Shown in pieces: positions 52,515 through 61,560 of a stretch of 64,000 nt of DNA. Where the stretch lies: the NCBI GenBank assembly GCA_020062665.1, contig JAGUVW010000043.1:121781-185780 (forward strand). Direction: 5' to 3'. The notes beneath the pieces were generated by a model. That model was not told where the DNA came from. It was given only the letters and a program-made list of their open reading frames with translations, and ran no database searches. The translations under genes and the position numbers were made by a program. The DNA comes from Pseudomonadales bacterium (lineage in GTDB: Bacteria; Pseudomonadota; Gammaproteobacteria; Pseudomonadales; Ketobacteraceae). How positions within the stretch are numbered: the first letter of the stretch is position 1; each line of letters begins with the position of its first letter.

Positions 52515-55500
52515 TCAACTTGAATGACTCACGCCAGAGCCTGGCTTCAGCAGGAACTCCTCATGGCCATCGTCCCAGCCGGCTTCCCAGCTGGCCACCA
52601 GCACTTCCAGATCAAATGGGGCTTTGCGTGGCACAGTGCCTTTGAGTCCTTCCTTGTATCCAAGGTCATAGGCCTCATCAAGGCCGACGTGCCACTGCAG
52701 CTTGTCTGAATCGTCTGCAGACTGCTCGGTGAAACTCATATCCACTTCGCGTGCGACCGATTCAACTGGCTTCGGACTGGTCTTGTAGATACCAGCCAGC
52801 TTGGCGCCTGCGGTTTCCAGGTCGTGCACGATATGGTAGAGCGCAGGCACGAGCACGAGGGAAATCACCGTCGCAAACATGACACCAAAGGCCAGCGCCA
52901 CCGCCATGGGAATCAGGAACTGGGCCTGGAGACTGCGCTCCAGCATCAGGGGTGCCAGGCCACCGAAGGTCGTGAGCGAGGTCAGCATGATGGGGCGGAA
53001 ACGCGCAACACCGGCCTTGCGGATGGATTCCATCAGCGGTATTCCCTTCTCCCGGTTGCTGTTCATGAAATCCACCAGCACCAGGTTGTCGTTCACCACG
53101 ACACCACTCACGGCGATCATGCCAACCAGCGACCAGATCGTAAGATCAAGCCCCGCCAGGACGTGTCCACTCAGCGCACCGATGAGACCAAACGGCACTG
53201 CAGACATCACCATCAGCGGCTGCGTGTAGGAACGGAACAGCACCGCCATCATGACGTACATGGCCATCAGCGCGAAGATGTAGGCCTTCATCAGATATTC
53301 CTGGAATTCCTCTTTCTCTTTTTGCGCGCCCGCGACAGCCCATGTCATGCCGGGGAAGCGGTCGGACAATGAGTTCAGGTAATTGGACTTAAGATCCTCC
53401 ATCACGCGAGCGGGTGTAGTGACGTTGTCGTCTACCTTGGCAAATACCCGAACAACGCGCCGCCGGTTGTGACGATCAATCTGCGAAGCACCTTCGCCAT
53501 ATTCGATATCGGCGACAGTGAGCAGGGGCACATTGGAACCGTCACGCAACCGGATCGACATGTTCTCCAGATACCACAGGGAGCTGCGCTCCTCGGCGGT
53601 ATAGCGCACTGTCACCTTGACGTCCTGCTCACCACGCTGCAGGCTCTGCACATCCACACCGTGGTATGCCTGACGCACCTGCATGGCAACGTCATCCAGG
53701 CTCAACCCCAAATTGCGCGCCACTGGTTTCAGTTCGATATGAAGTTCCTGCTTGGCCCGCTGGAACGAGTCGCGGATGTCATACAGCCCCTTGTCCGCAA
53801 GCAGACGCTCTTTCAAACCGTCCGACGCCAGGCGAAGATCAGCGAGGCTGCTGGCGGCCAGCTCGATATCAATCGTGGATCCTGGATTATTGAGTGTTGC
53901 TTTGAAATCTAGGCTGACCATGTCAGGAATCTGCCCCGCTTTTTCGCGCCAGGCCCTGACGACCTCCTGCCCGGAAAGCTCGCGGGCTTCGGAAGGCGCC
54001 AGATCGACGATCAAGCGCGCTCCATCGTCACCGGTGAAAGCAGTGAATACGTTCTGGATCTGGTCGACCCCGGTTTTCTCCTTGTACTCACGACGAAGAT
54101 CCAGTGCTGCCTGCTCCAGCTTCAGAATGCCGGCGCGCACTGTTTCAGGTGGACTGTTCTGGGCGAAGGAGATAGTCGCGCTCGCGGTGTCGCCTTCGAT
54201 AACGGAAAAGAACATCACCTTGACCCAGCCCGTGGCCATCATCGCGAAACAGATGAGCAGTACGCTGATGAAGGAAAACAGCACCGTATAGCGCCAATGC
54301 AAACACAGCTCGAGAAAAGGACTGTAGTAAGTCGCGAGGAAATAATCGAGAAACGCAGAGAAGCGTTGCTGCACAAAACCGAGGACAGGAAGCCGGTCGA
54401 AGCGCTCCGTGGAAACGCTGGAAACGTGGGCCGGCAAACACAAAAGAGACTCAGCCAGCGAGAACAGCAACACCAGTATGACGACAATCGGAATCGACAT
54501 CATCAACTTGCCTTCCGGCCCCGGCAGGAATATCAGCGGCAGGAAAGCAACAATCGTAGTTAGCACTGAGAAAATAACCGGATTCGCGACTTCCTGCGTA
54601 CCCGAAATGGCGCCATCCGTACCATGAATTCCATTGCTCTGATGAGACGCAATGTTCTCACCGATCACAATCGCGTCATCCACTACGATACCCAGCACCA
54701 GGATAAGTGCGAACATGGATATCATGTTGAGCGAGCCACCGAAATAAGGCAGCAGTATGAAGCTGTCAAGGAAGGAAACCGGGATGCCCACTGCAACCCA
54801 GAACGACAGCTTTAACCGCATGAACAGCATCAGGATCACGAACACTACGATCAACCCGCCGATCGCATTGTCGTAGAGCATGTCCATCCGGCCCTTGAAA
54901 TAGAAGGCGCTGTCCTGCCAGACGTCGAGTTTGACGCCCTCGGGAATGTAGGTCATCGGTGCTTTCACATAGTCGTGAAGCGTCTCAGAAATCTCGAGGA
55001 TATTCTGGTCGCCCACGCGATACACCGCGAGCGCCACCGACGGGAGACCATTGAACTGGCTCAGGGCATTGCCTTCCTTGAAGCCGTCGATCACGGTTGC
55101 CACGTCCTTGATCAGGATCTGCGAACCGTCCGGCATGGCCCGGATGGCGATTTCCTCGAATTCGTCACCGATATAGACTTGGCCCTTCGCCTTGATGGAA
55201 ACGGCACCCTGCGCAGTCTTGATCACACCCGTAGGCAGATCCAGCGAACTCTGCCGGATGGCGTTGGCAACTTCAAAAAAACTCAGGCCGTAGCGCTGCA
55301 GGGCGGGCTCAGACACCTCGATGGCAATTTCGTAGGGGCGCGCAGCGGCAAACTCGACCTGGCTGATGTTGGGAAGGCCGGTCAGATCCTCCTTGATGCG
55401 CTGCGCCAACTGGTTGAGCGTGGCTTCATCCGCCGGGCCAGACACCATCATGTAGGCCACCAGGTTGCGCACCGAGATTTCCTTGACGATGGGGCGCTCG

Positions 55501-55868
55501 ACGTCTTTCGGGAACGTGCCGATGCCATCCACCCGCGCCTTGATTTCATTCAGCAGGTACTTGGTGTCATAACCGTAGTCCACTTCAACGGTAACCAGAC
55601 CCAGGTGCTCTATTGCCTTGGTGGTCAGCGACTTCACGCCTTCCAGATCGTAAACCGCCGATTCGATGCGATTGAGCACGGATTTTTCGACATCCTCGGG
55701 CGAGGCGCCGGGATAAGGAACGGATATGGTGATGAGATCGAGCGATATGTTGGGGAGAATTTCCTTGCGGGTGTCCTGCAATGAAACGAACCCGACAACC
55801 AGCACAAAAAGCGTGATGAGGTTTGCCGCAATCTTGTTACGGGCGAACCAGGCGATAATGGGATTCAT
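52515..55868 (-). CDS. RND efflux transporter permease
   Basis: AcrB/MexB-superfamily proton-driven exporter, 1117 aa, 12 predicted transmembrane helices with two large periplasmic loops. TM1 starts MNPIIAWFARNKIAANLITL; TM4 proton-relay aspartates in GIVVDDAIVIGEN. The C-terminus runs about 80 residues beyond TM12 (from about YKTSPKPVESV), a soluble acidic tail not usual in AcrB. Divergent enough from AcrB that substrate is not predictable. Start overlaps the adaptor stop (ATGA). No TolC-type channel is encoded here. Confidence 0.93.
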   Translation of the reverse strand: MNPIIAWFARNKIAANLITLFVLVVGFVSLQDTRKEILPNISLDLITISVPYPGASPEDVEKSVLNRIESAVYDLEGVKSLTTKAIEHLGLVTVEVDYGYDTKYLLNEIKARVDGIGTFPKDVERPIVKEISVRNLVAYMMVSGPADEATLNQLAQRIKEDLTGLPNISQVEFAAARPYEIAIEVSEPALQRYGLSFFEVANAIRQSSLDLPTGVIKTAQGAVSIKAKGQVYIGDEFEEIAIRAMPDGSQILIKDVATVIDGFKEGNALSQFNGLPSVALAVYRVGDQNILEISETLHDYVKAPMTYIPEGVKLDVWQDSAFYFKGRMDMLYDNAIGGLIVVFVILMLFMRLKLSFWVAVGIPVSFLDSFILLPYFGGSLNMISMFALILVLGIVVDDAIVIGENIASHQSNGIHGTDGAISGTQEVANPVIFSVLTTIVAFLPLIFLPGPEGKLMMSIPIVVILVLLFSLAESLLCLPAHVSSVSTERFDRLPVLGFVQQRFSAFLDYFLATYYSPFLELCLHWRYTVLFSFISVLLICFAMMATGWVKVMFFSVIEGDTASATISFAQNSPPETVRAGILKLEQAALDLRREYKEKTGVDQIQNVFTAFTGDDGARLIVDLAPSEARELSGQEVVRAWREKAGQIPDMVSLDFKATLNNPGSTIDIELAASSLADLRLASDGLKERLLADKGLYDIRDSFQRAKQELHIELKPVARNLGLSLDDVAMQVRQAYHGVDVQSLQRGEQDVKVTVRYTAEERSSLWYLENMSIRLRDGSNVPLLTVADIEYGEGASQIDRHNRRRVVRVFAKVDDNVTTPARVMEDLKSNYLNSLSDRFPGMTWAVAGAQKEKEEFQEYLMKAYIFALMAMYVMMAVLFRSYTQPLMVMSAVPFGLIGALSGHVLAGLDLTIWSLVGMIAVSGVVVNDNLVLVDFMNSNREKGIPLMESIRKAGVARFRPIMLTSLTTFGGLAPLMLERSLQAQFLIPMAVALAFGVMFATVISLVLVPALYHIVHDLETAGAKLAGIYKTSPKPVESVAREVDMSFTEQSADDSDKLQWHVGLDEAYDLGYKEGLKGTVPRKAPFDLEVLVASWEAGWDDGHEEFLLKPGSGVSHSS

Positions 55869-57601
55869 TGACTGGCTTCCAACAACGGCTTGGGCGCAAC
55901 AACAGTTGAGATCACATGGGTTCTGGCGCCTTTGTCGGAGTCAGCCAGCAACGCGGGCGCCGGCTGGGGTGACGCAGCCTTGGACTCCGGTTGCTGCACC
56001 ACTTCAGGCTCCGGTTTCTGCGCCTGGGCGGCCAGATCGGCCTCCAGCTGCGCTGCCAGCGGCGACATGCTGCCTTCATCGGTGGGTGCAACAACGGCAG
56101 GCTCGGCGATCGGTTCCACGACCTTGGCCTCTGTTTTCGCAGTGGAAGCCTGCGGTGCAGATTGAGCGGGCTTGGCAGGGGATGCAGTCGCAGCGGGCGC
56201 CACATTCTGTTGCAGCGAGCGCAGCTGTTCAGCAATCTTCTGCGCACTTTCCTTGATCTGCTGTTTCTGCTCCGGCTTCATGTTGTCGACATATTCCTTT
56301 GCCTTGGAGGAAAGCTCCAGCGCTTTCTCGGGAGAAACATTCAGCGTTGCACCCCGAGCCGTGGTGGTCACGACATCGCGAATGGCAGCCTCCACAGGCG
56401 TGCGACCGGCGAAGGGATTCGACTCCTTGCGAGCTTCTTCCAGCTCTTCGTGGCTGCCTTCCTGTTGTGCGCGAACCCGCATGCCTTCGACTGCGATATC
56501 AAGCTGACTGAGCACCACCTGATCGCCGTCATCGATACCGGTGGTGACATAAATCATGTCTTTCGCCTTATAGAGGACGCCAACGTCGCGCTTGTCGAGT
56601 CGACCATCGTCACCAACCACCCAGACCTGGTTGCCATTGCGCAGTGCGCGGCGGGGAATCGGAAATATCCGTTCGAAACGGCGACCTGCAATGGCGGCCT
56701 CGACAAACGAACCGGCCACCAGTTCAGGCCGACCCGGTTGCGATGGATCCACGCCATAAGGATCGGGCACCTGTGCTACCAGATACAGCAGGCGGTTACG
56801 CTCGTCGACACCACCTTCGGCACGCACCACGTGACCTTTCCAGGTGTAGGTCTTGCCGGCGTATTCCTCCGAGAAAATAACTTCAGGCAACTGTGCAACG
56901 TCACCGGAGCTCATGCGACCAGGCACATCCACCAGGCTGAGCTGTCGATCCGAGAGCGGCAAACGGACTTCGGCAACATTCACTGCGTAGATCACACCCA
57001 TTTGCAGGCCAGGGCGAAGGTACTGACCGACATTGACCACCGCCATCAGTACACGGCCGTCAAAGGGCGCGCGCACCACCGTGCGCTCACGCTGCAGCTT
57101 GATGGCTTCCAGCTCGGCTTTCGCAGCGAGGTAGTGAGCTTCTGCCTGCCTGAACTGAACTTCGAAGGTGGCGAGCTTGTTGCCGCCACTGCTGCGGGAT
57201 CGCGCCTTGCGCTCGGCTTCCGCTTGCACATAGGCCTGATAGGCTTGAGCGACAGCTGCTTCCGCGCGCTTGATGTTGACGTCGTATTCGAGCGTATCCA
57301 CGCGAACCAGTACATCACCACGCTGGAAAAATCCGCCGTTGGCAAAATTCGGATTCACTTCCAGCACCTGGCCACTGACTTCAGAGACCAGCTGGATCTG
57401 CGTGCCGGGAGAGACCGTGCCCCGGGTAAATACCGGGATGTTCATGGCTTCGGCCTTGACGGGTGATACGGTAACGAGAGGAATCTGGGCTTCCACCTGC
57501 TGGTGTTCGACCTTTGGACGTGTCACGAAGAGCAGATATGACACCACGATCGCCGCCAGGATTGCGCCGATGGGTAGAACTATCTTCAACACTCTGATCA
57601 T
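55865..57601 (-). CDS. RND periplasmic adaptor (membrane fusion protein) with long C-terminal tail
   Basis: HlyD/AcrA-family adaptor, 578 aa against the usual 360-420. N-terminal anchor VLKIVLPIGAILAAIVVSYLLF; barrel-sandwich halves GTVSPGTQIQLVSEVSGQVLEVNPNF and RTVVRAPFDGRVLMAVVNVGQYL around a coiled-coil hairpin. After about residue 390 a helical, then Ala/Pro/Glu-rich low-complexity tail follows. The leader before the ATG is A-rich (AACAAAAAGAAGATAACAAG) with no clear Shine-Dalgarno site. In an operon with the permease. Confidence 0.92.
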   Translation of the reverse strand: MIRVLKIVLPIGAILAAIVVSYLLFVTRPKVEHQQVEAQIPLVTVSPVKAEAMNIPVFTRGTVSPGTQIQLVSEVSGQVLEVNPNFANGGFFQRGDVLVRVDTLEYDVNIKRAEAAVAQAYQAYVQAEAERKARSRSSGGNKLATFEVQFRQAEAHYLAAKAELEAIKLQRERTVVRAPFDGRVLMAVVNVGQYLRPGLQMGVIYAVNVAEVRLPLSDRQLSLVDVPGRMSSGDVAQLPEVIFSEEYAGKTYTWKGHVVRAEGGVDERNRLLYLVAQVPDPYGVDPSQPGRPELVAGSFVEAAIAGRRFERIFPIPRRALRNGNQVWVVGDDGRLDKRDVGVLYKAKDMIYVTTGIDDGDQVVLSQLDIAVEGMRVRAQQEGSHEELEEARKESNPFAGRTPVEAAIRDVVTTTARGATLNVSPEKALELSSKAKEYVDNMKPEQKQQIKESAQKIAEQLRSLQQNVAPAATASPAKPAQSAPQASTAKTEAKVVEPIAEPAVVAPTDEGSMSPLAAQLEADLAAQAQKPEPEVVQQPESKAASPQPAPALLADSDKGARTHVISTVVAPKPLLEASQ

Positions 57602-57724
57602 CTTGTTATCTTCTTTTTGTTGCGACTGCGGAAAGCGCCGCTTTCTGGACAGGAAAGCACCGGATATTAGCTGAATTACTTCTAAAATTTAATTGGGAAA
57701 GGAAAGATTTTACACATAATCAAC

Positions 57725-57747
57725 ACTGTAGCACCGTGCGCTACAGT
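57725..57747. promoter_or_regulatory. Perfect inverted repeat between the thioesterase and the RND operon
   Basis: ACTGTAGC - ACCGTGC - GCTACAGT, an 8-bp perfect repeat. It is 43 nt past the thioesterase stop and about 125 nt upstream of the adaptor start. Without a T run it is a poor intrinsic terminator; an operator for the pump operon is the alternative. Confidence 0.5.
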
Positions 57748-57789
57748 CGACCATCACAAGCCAGCCGTGTGAAATGAAGAGATACAAAC

Positions 57790-58584
57790 TCAGCGGCGGG
57801 AGAGAAACCCGTCCGCGCGGCCCATTACGCAGTCGAGGGTTTGGCCGATGGTGTTCAAAAGCGCATCCGTGACGTGGTTGATAAAAAAGTGATCACCCGA
57901 AAACAGCTGCAGCGTAAAGGGGCCGTTGGTGACACTGCGCCAGTCCTCGAGATCCTCCACCGACACCTGGGAATCCTTGACACCACCCAGGGCAAGTACC
58001 GGTACATCAATGGGTTGCGACGGCTGGTAAGCCCAGGTCTCCACCACCTGACAATCCGCACGCAAAATGGGGCTGATGATGTCCATCAGTTCGGGATTGC
58101 TGAGGGCTTCTTCAGGCGTGCCATTCAGGCGACGGATTTCTTCGCGGAATTCAGGCTCCGGCAGATTGTGGATGGGCTTGTTGCGGGGTGGGCGATGCGG
58201 ACCACGGCGGCCGGAGACAATCAGGCAGGATGGTAGCCGCGCCCCCATGTCGCGCAGTCTGCGGGACAGTTCAAATGCAACCTGGGCACCCATGCTATGA
58301 CCGAAAAACACATAGGGGACACCAATATGGGGCTGAATGGCGTCCTGCAAGGCGTCGAGCAGAGAGTTCAGGGACGTATGCGCCCGCTCCTTGAAGCGGG
58401 AACCGCGGCCAGGCAACTGCACCGAGCAGACTTCGATGTCGTCGGGCAAACGCTTGTGCCAATCACGATAGGTAGAGGCGTTGCCGCCCGCATAAGAAAA
58501 ACAGAACAGTCGCAACCTGGGAGCGTGGACAGGCCGCGCCACCTGAAACCACGGGCTTTGGGTTACCTTGGAAGCACTGGTCAT
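57790..58584 (-). CDS. Type II thioesterase (GrsT/EntH-like alpha/beta hydrolase)
   Basis: Editing thioesterase that frees mis-primed NRPS/PKS carrier proteins. 264 aa from the ATG at 58584; ATG 58590 also in frame. RLFCFSYAGGNASTYRDWHKRLP, LPGRGSRFKE, nucleophile elbow FFGHSMGA (Ser97), late Asp in LGGVKDSQV and the catalytic His in FSGDHFFIN. The leader contains AACAAGAA (58615-58608). It belongs to the peptide biosynthesis cluster to the right. Confidence 0.92.
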   Translation of the reverse strand: MTSASKVTQSPWFQVARPVHAPRLRLFCFSYAGGNASTYRDWHKRLPDDIEVCSVQLPGRGSRFKERAHTSLNSLLDALQDAIQPHIGVPYVFFGHSMGAQVAFELSRRLRDMGARLPSCLIVSGRRGPHRPPRNKPIHNLPEPEFREEIRRLNGTPEEALSNPELMDIISPILRADCQVVETWAYQPSQPIDVPVLALGGVKDSQVSVEDLEDWRSVTNGPFTLQLFSGDHFFINHVTDALLNTIGQTLDCVMGRADGFLSRR

Positions 58585-58857
58585 AAACATTGTTTACTGC
58601 CACCGTTTTCTTGTTATTTTGCCCGGAACCGTCGCCGGTATTAGGCAACCCCAATGTTAACAACTGATTAAAAATCAAAATTAGCACCACTGTGCCAATA
58701 AAATAAGTATACCGCTGCACTCTTCTCGTTTACCAGTGATTTAAATGCACTATCTGCCAGGCGTCAAACCGGCGACACGACTTTTGCGTAAAAATAACAT
58801 TTTAAAAACAGGAAGTTACATTAGTTACACGGGAATGATGGCAAAGGATACAACGAC
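58585..58857. other. Gap between MFS and thioesterase genes
   Basis: About 270 nt without a gene. It contains a minus-strand TATACT (about 58712-58707) that may be the -10 of the thioesterase, and the AACAAGAA leader element at 58615-58608. No terminator hairpin is evident after the MFS gene. Confidence 0.4.
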
Positions 58858-60177
58858 TTAGTTCTGCTCTTGCGTTTGTGATGGAGTTGGCAGATTTTCA
58901 TCAGGGAGATCGATGTCGCCGCGCCTGATGGTAGGCGTCAACCAGGCGATGATGACCATGACCAGGCTGATGGCTCCAAACAGACTGATCATCAGGGCAA
59001 CGCCGCGCCCTTCCCCCCTTCCCCAAACAGATCCCAGCATCTCAGCAACTGCTGATCCAGATTGCATGAGCGGGTTGAACACGTGATCAGCCAAGAGGCC
59101 CGCCGACAGAAACGCCAGGGGCTGCGCTGCCTTCATGATGGTATTGCGCAGACTGAAGGCGCGACCATGAAAACGCAGAGGCACCTTGCGCTGCCACAGA
59201 GTCTGGCTACATACGGTTGCGATCGGCGCAGCAATCATGATCAGCACCGAGCATCCGGCCAGCCAGCTGATATGGGTTGGAATGGGCATGACGATGAGGA
59301 CGCACGCGATCAGCACGGACGGTACCAGGATGCCGAACACTTTGCGCTCTGGCCCCTTCCACGCCACCATCAGCAATCCGCCAATCAGGGTACCGACTCC
59401 GGCCATCGACTGAATGAAACCAAGATCAGTGGAGGTACCGATACTCAGAACCAGCGGCAGGATCAGCACCTGTACTGCAGACACGTTGAACCAGATCAGC
59501 GTGAACAGGTACAGCCCGCCCAGCACGCCTGGTTTGGATTTGAGGAACTGGTAGCCTTCGACCACTTCCTGCCACAGCGACAGCTTTTCGTCTGACTCCT
59601 TTTTGGGAACCGCCGGCAGCTGTGACAGAAACAATGTCAGCAATGCCACGACGAAGCCGACGAGGTTGATGACGAAAATGCCGTCGAGTCCGATGCTATC
59701 GAGGGCCAGGCCTGCCAGCAGCGGACCAGCGAGTTGCACGACACCAAACACGAGCCCTAGCGCGCCATTGGCCCGACTCAGGCTATCCCGGGGTACCAGG
59801 GCAGCGACCAGCGTAGTGAATCCCAGTTGCAGCGTTGTCCCGCACAGGGACGCGATGGGAACGACCAGCAGGATGTGCCAAACCTCCAGCACGCGAGCCC
59901 AGTGCAATGAAGCAATGAACAGAATCACCAGTGCGGTACAGGATTGCGCACCCAGCAACACCCACTTGCGCTGCCAGCGGTCGATCAGGGTTCCGATGAA
60001 AGGCCCGAAGACAATACCTGGCAATGTGGACGCAATGGCGATGAGGGTAAAATCCGTGACATTGCCACCGGCCTTGTAAGCCCAAACACCGAGGGCGAAA
60101 TTGGTCAGCACGGATCCAAGGAATGCAAGAGACTGCCCGGCCAGCAGGAAATAGAAAACACGGACGCCCGACATCAT
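58858..60177 (-). CDS. MFS transporter, likely peptide/siderophore exporter
   Basis: Major facilitator of 439 aa from the ATG at 60177 (MMSGVRVFYFLLAGQSLAFLGSVLTNFALGVWAY), about 12 helices. The N-terminal motif A-like loop is GPFIGTLIDRWQRKWVLLGAQ. The family resembles EntS/MacB-neighbour type MFS exporters found with NRPS clusters. The frame continues upstream to 60288, overlapping the divergent gene; those codons are not typical. No clear Shine-Dalgarno site; the leader has AACAAGAA (60198-60191) within a small ACTAT/ATAGT hairpin. C-terminal tail is polar. Confidence 0.9.
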   Translation of the reverse strand: MMSGVRVFYFLLAGQSLAFLGSVLTNFALGVWAYKAGGNVTDFTLIAIASTLPGIVFGPFIGTLIDRWQRKWVLLGAQSCTALVILFIASLHWARVLEVWHILLVVPIASLCGTTLQLGFTTLVAALVPRDSLSRANGALGLVFGVVQLAGPLLAGLALDSIGLDGIFVINLVGFVVALLTLFLSQLPAVPKKESDEKLSLWQEVVEGYQFLKSKPGVLGGLYLFTLIWFNVSAVQVLILPLVLSIGTSTDLGFIQSMAGVGTLIGGLLMVAWKGPERKVFGILVPSVLIACVLIVMPIPTHISWLAGCSVLIMIAAPIATVCSQTLWQRKVPLRFHGRAFSLRNTIMKAAQPLAFLSAGLLADHVFNPLMQSGSAVAEMLGSVWGRGEGRGVALMISLFGAISLVMVIIAWLTPTIRRGDIDLPDENLPTPSQTQEQN

Positions 60178-60190
60178 GACAGGTTCACTA

Positions 60191-60200
60191 TTCTTGTTAT
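60191..60200 (-). promoter_or_regulatory. A-rich leader element before the MFS gene
   Basis: ATAACAAGAA on the minus strand, 14 nt upstream of the MFS ATG. The same core occurs before the thioesterase, the RND adaptor and, with a 3-nt insertion, the aminotransferase. Confidence 0.5.
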
Positions 60201-60286
60201 AGTCGATGCCGTGCATGGTACCCGATTCAATCAGCATGGTATAGTTTTGGGCCGACTCCCCATCAGCGAACAATAATAACGAAGTC

Positions 60287-61486
60287 ATGAGCTTTTACCG
60301 CGCGCCCTCGCCTCTCGAATTCAGTTATATCGGTATGGATCAACCTCCTACCTCCATCATGGTGAACCAGTTCCTGTCCCAAGGCTCTGGCACGATCGAC
60401 AAGGACAAACTGACCGATGCCCTGCGTCAGGCTGCCGACGCCAACCCTGGCATCAAGCTGCGGCTGAAGGGATTCTGGGGCTGGCGCTACTGGGATGATC
60501 AGGGCGCCTACCCGGTGGTGGAGGAAATCGACGCGCCGGATTGGGATGGGATGAGTTCCGAGCATTGCCCGCGCCTGGGACAATACATCGATGTGCGCAA
60601 GGATCCGCTCTGCCAGGCCAGCATCATTTATGCAAAGCAGGATGTTTATCTGCTGTTTCGCACTCACCACGCGATTACGGATGGCCGCGGCACGGTGCAC
60701 TTTCTGATGGATGCATTCCGCATCATGCGTGGCGAGCAGCCGGTCGGATCGGCATCGAAGCTCACGGAGTGGGATATCGCCATGCGTGAGGAGCGGCCGC
60801 CGCGTCCTGTTGCTGAGGGGGATTGTCTTGCTGTCACGCCGTTTCCCTCACGTCCGCATGAAAGGGGATGTCGCTGGCAGAGGTTCGTCTGGAATGGCGA
60901 CAAGAACAAGCTCACGGCAAAGATCATGTTCGCTTTGGCGCAGCTTGCTTGGGAAAATAACGGTGAAGGAAAAGTCTTAATTAGAATCCCTGCCGACCTG
61001 CGTCGATACTTAAAAGACGATGAAGGCATTACGGTTGGAAATTGTTCCGGGGCATTGGATTTCGAAGTCAAACCTGACAGTTCGCTCAATCAGATCCGCT
61101 CGCAACTGGTCAAAGCCATGCGCAACAAAGAGGATCTTTCCCCATTCGAAGAGAAACAGAAAATTGCGCGCTGGCTGCCGCCGTCGATGTTTCGCAACAA
61201 CCCCGCTATGTTGCATAGAACCCATGAGCAGCGACGCTATCGGATGACAGCAATTATCACCAACCTGGGTGACGTCGACTTGACGCCGTTCACTCTGACA
61301 ACCTACCAGCCCAAGGAACTTTTCGGCGTGCCGATAGGGTTGGAAAATCGCCCCGTCTATGTTGGCGCAGCCTCCCAAGGAAACGATACTGGTATCATGG
61401 TCGGCATTCCCAAAGCTCTGGCCGACCAAGCTCAATTACAGCAGTTCTGTGAAGCCTTGGGGGAAAAGCTGCATTCACTCAAATAG
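60287..61486 (+). CDS. Free-standing condensation-domain protein
   Basis: 399 aa, HxxxD acyltransferase superfamily. Catalytic motif THHAITDGRG (HHxxxDG at 127-133). Start has the substrate-tunnel segment SPLEFSYIGMDQP, later GNCSGALDFEV (a C-domain/WS-DGAT-like segment). Could be an NRPS condensation/release enzyme or an acyltransferase of the PapA/WS-DGAT type. Its place in the NRPS cluster favours the first. The leader contains AACAATAATAAC (60269-60280). It is convergent with the aminotransferase across a hairpin. Confidence 0.85.
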   Translation: MSFYRAPSPLEFSYIGMDQPPTSIMVNQFLSQGSGTIDKDKLTDALRQAADANPGIKLRLKGFWGWRYWDDQGAYPVVEEIDAPDWDGMSSEHCPRLGQYIDVRKDPLCQASIIYAKQDVYLLFRTHHAITDGRGTVHFLMDAFRIMRGEQPVGSASKLTEWDIAMREERPPRPVAEGDCLAVTPFPSRPHERGCRWQRFVWNGDKNKLTAKIMFALAQLAWENNGEGKVLIRIPADLRRYLKDDEGITVGNCSGALDFEVKPDSSLNQIRSQLVKAMRNKEDLSPFEEKQKIARWLPPSMFRNNPAMLHRTHEQRRYRMTAIITNLGDVDLTPFTLTTYQPKELFGVPIGLENRPVYVGAASQGNDTGIMVGIPKALADQAQLQQFCEALGEKLHSLK

Positions 61487-61507
61487 ATTTTTCAGTCTGA
61501 GAATTGA

Positions 61508-61531
61508 AGAAGGGAGCCGTGGCTCCCTTCT
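61508..61531. terminator. Hairpin between convergent genes, probable bidirectional terminator
   Basis: AGAAGGGAGCC - GT - GGCTCCCTTCT, an 11-bp inverted repeat, 22 nt past the condensation-protein stop and 30 nt past the aminotransferase stop. T runs are short on both strands. Confidence 0.65.
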
Positions 61532-61560
61532 GAGACTGTTTCATCAAGTACAAGCAGTGC

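Noticed and set aside
55991..57466. 491-aa open frame opposite the RND adaptor
   Set aside because: Fully inside the adaptor gene on the other strand; composition is that of a reverse-frame shadow.
58650..58690. Sigma54-like TGGCAC...TGC on the minus strand upstream of the thioesterase
   Set aside because: GG and GC are 9 nt apart rather than 10, and the -12 TTGC element is not present.
60178..60288. Upstream extension of the MFS gene to 60288
   Set aside because: It would overlap the divergent gene's start and put about 37 polar residues before TM1. The ATG at 60177 places TM1 as usual for MFS proteins.
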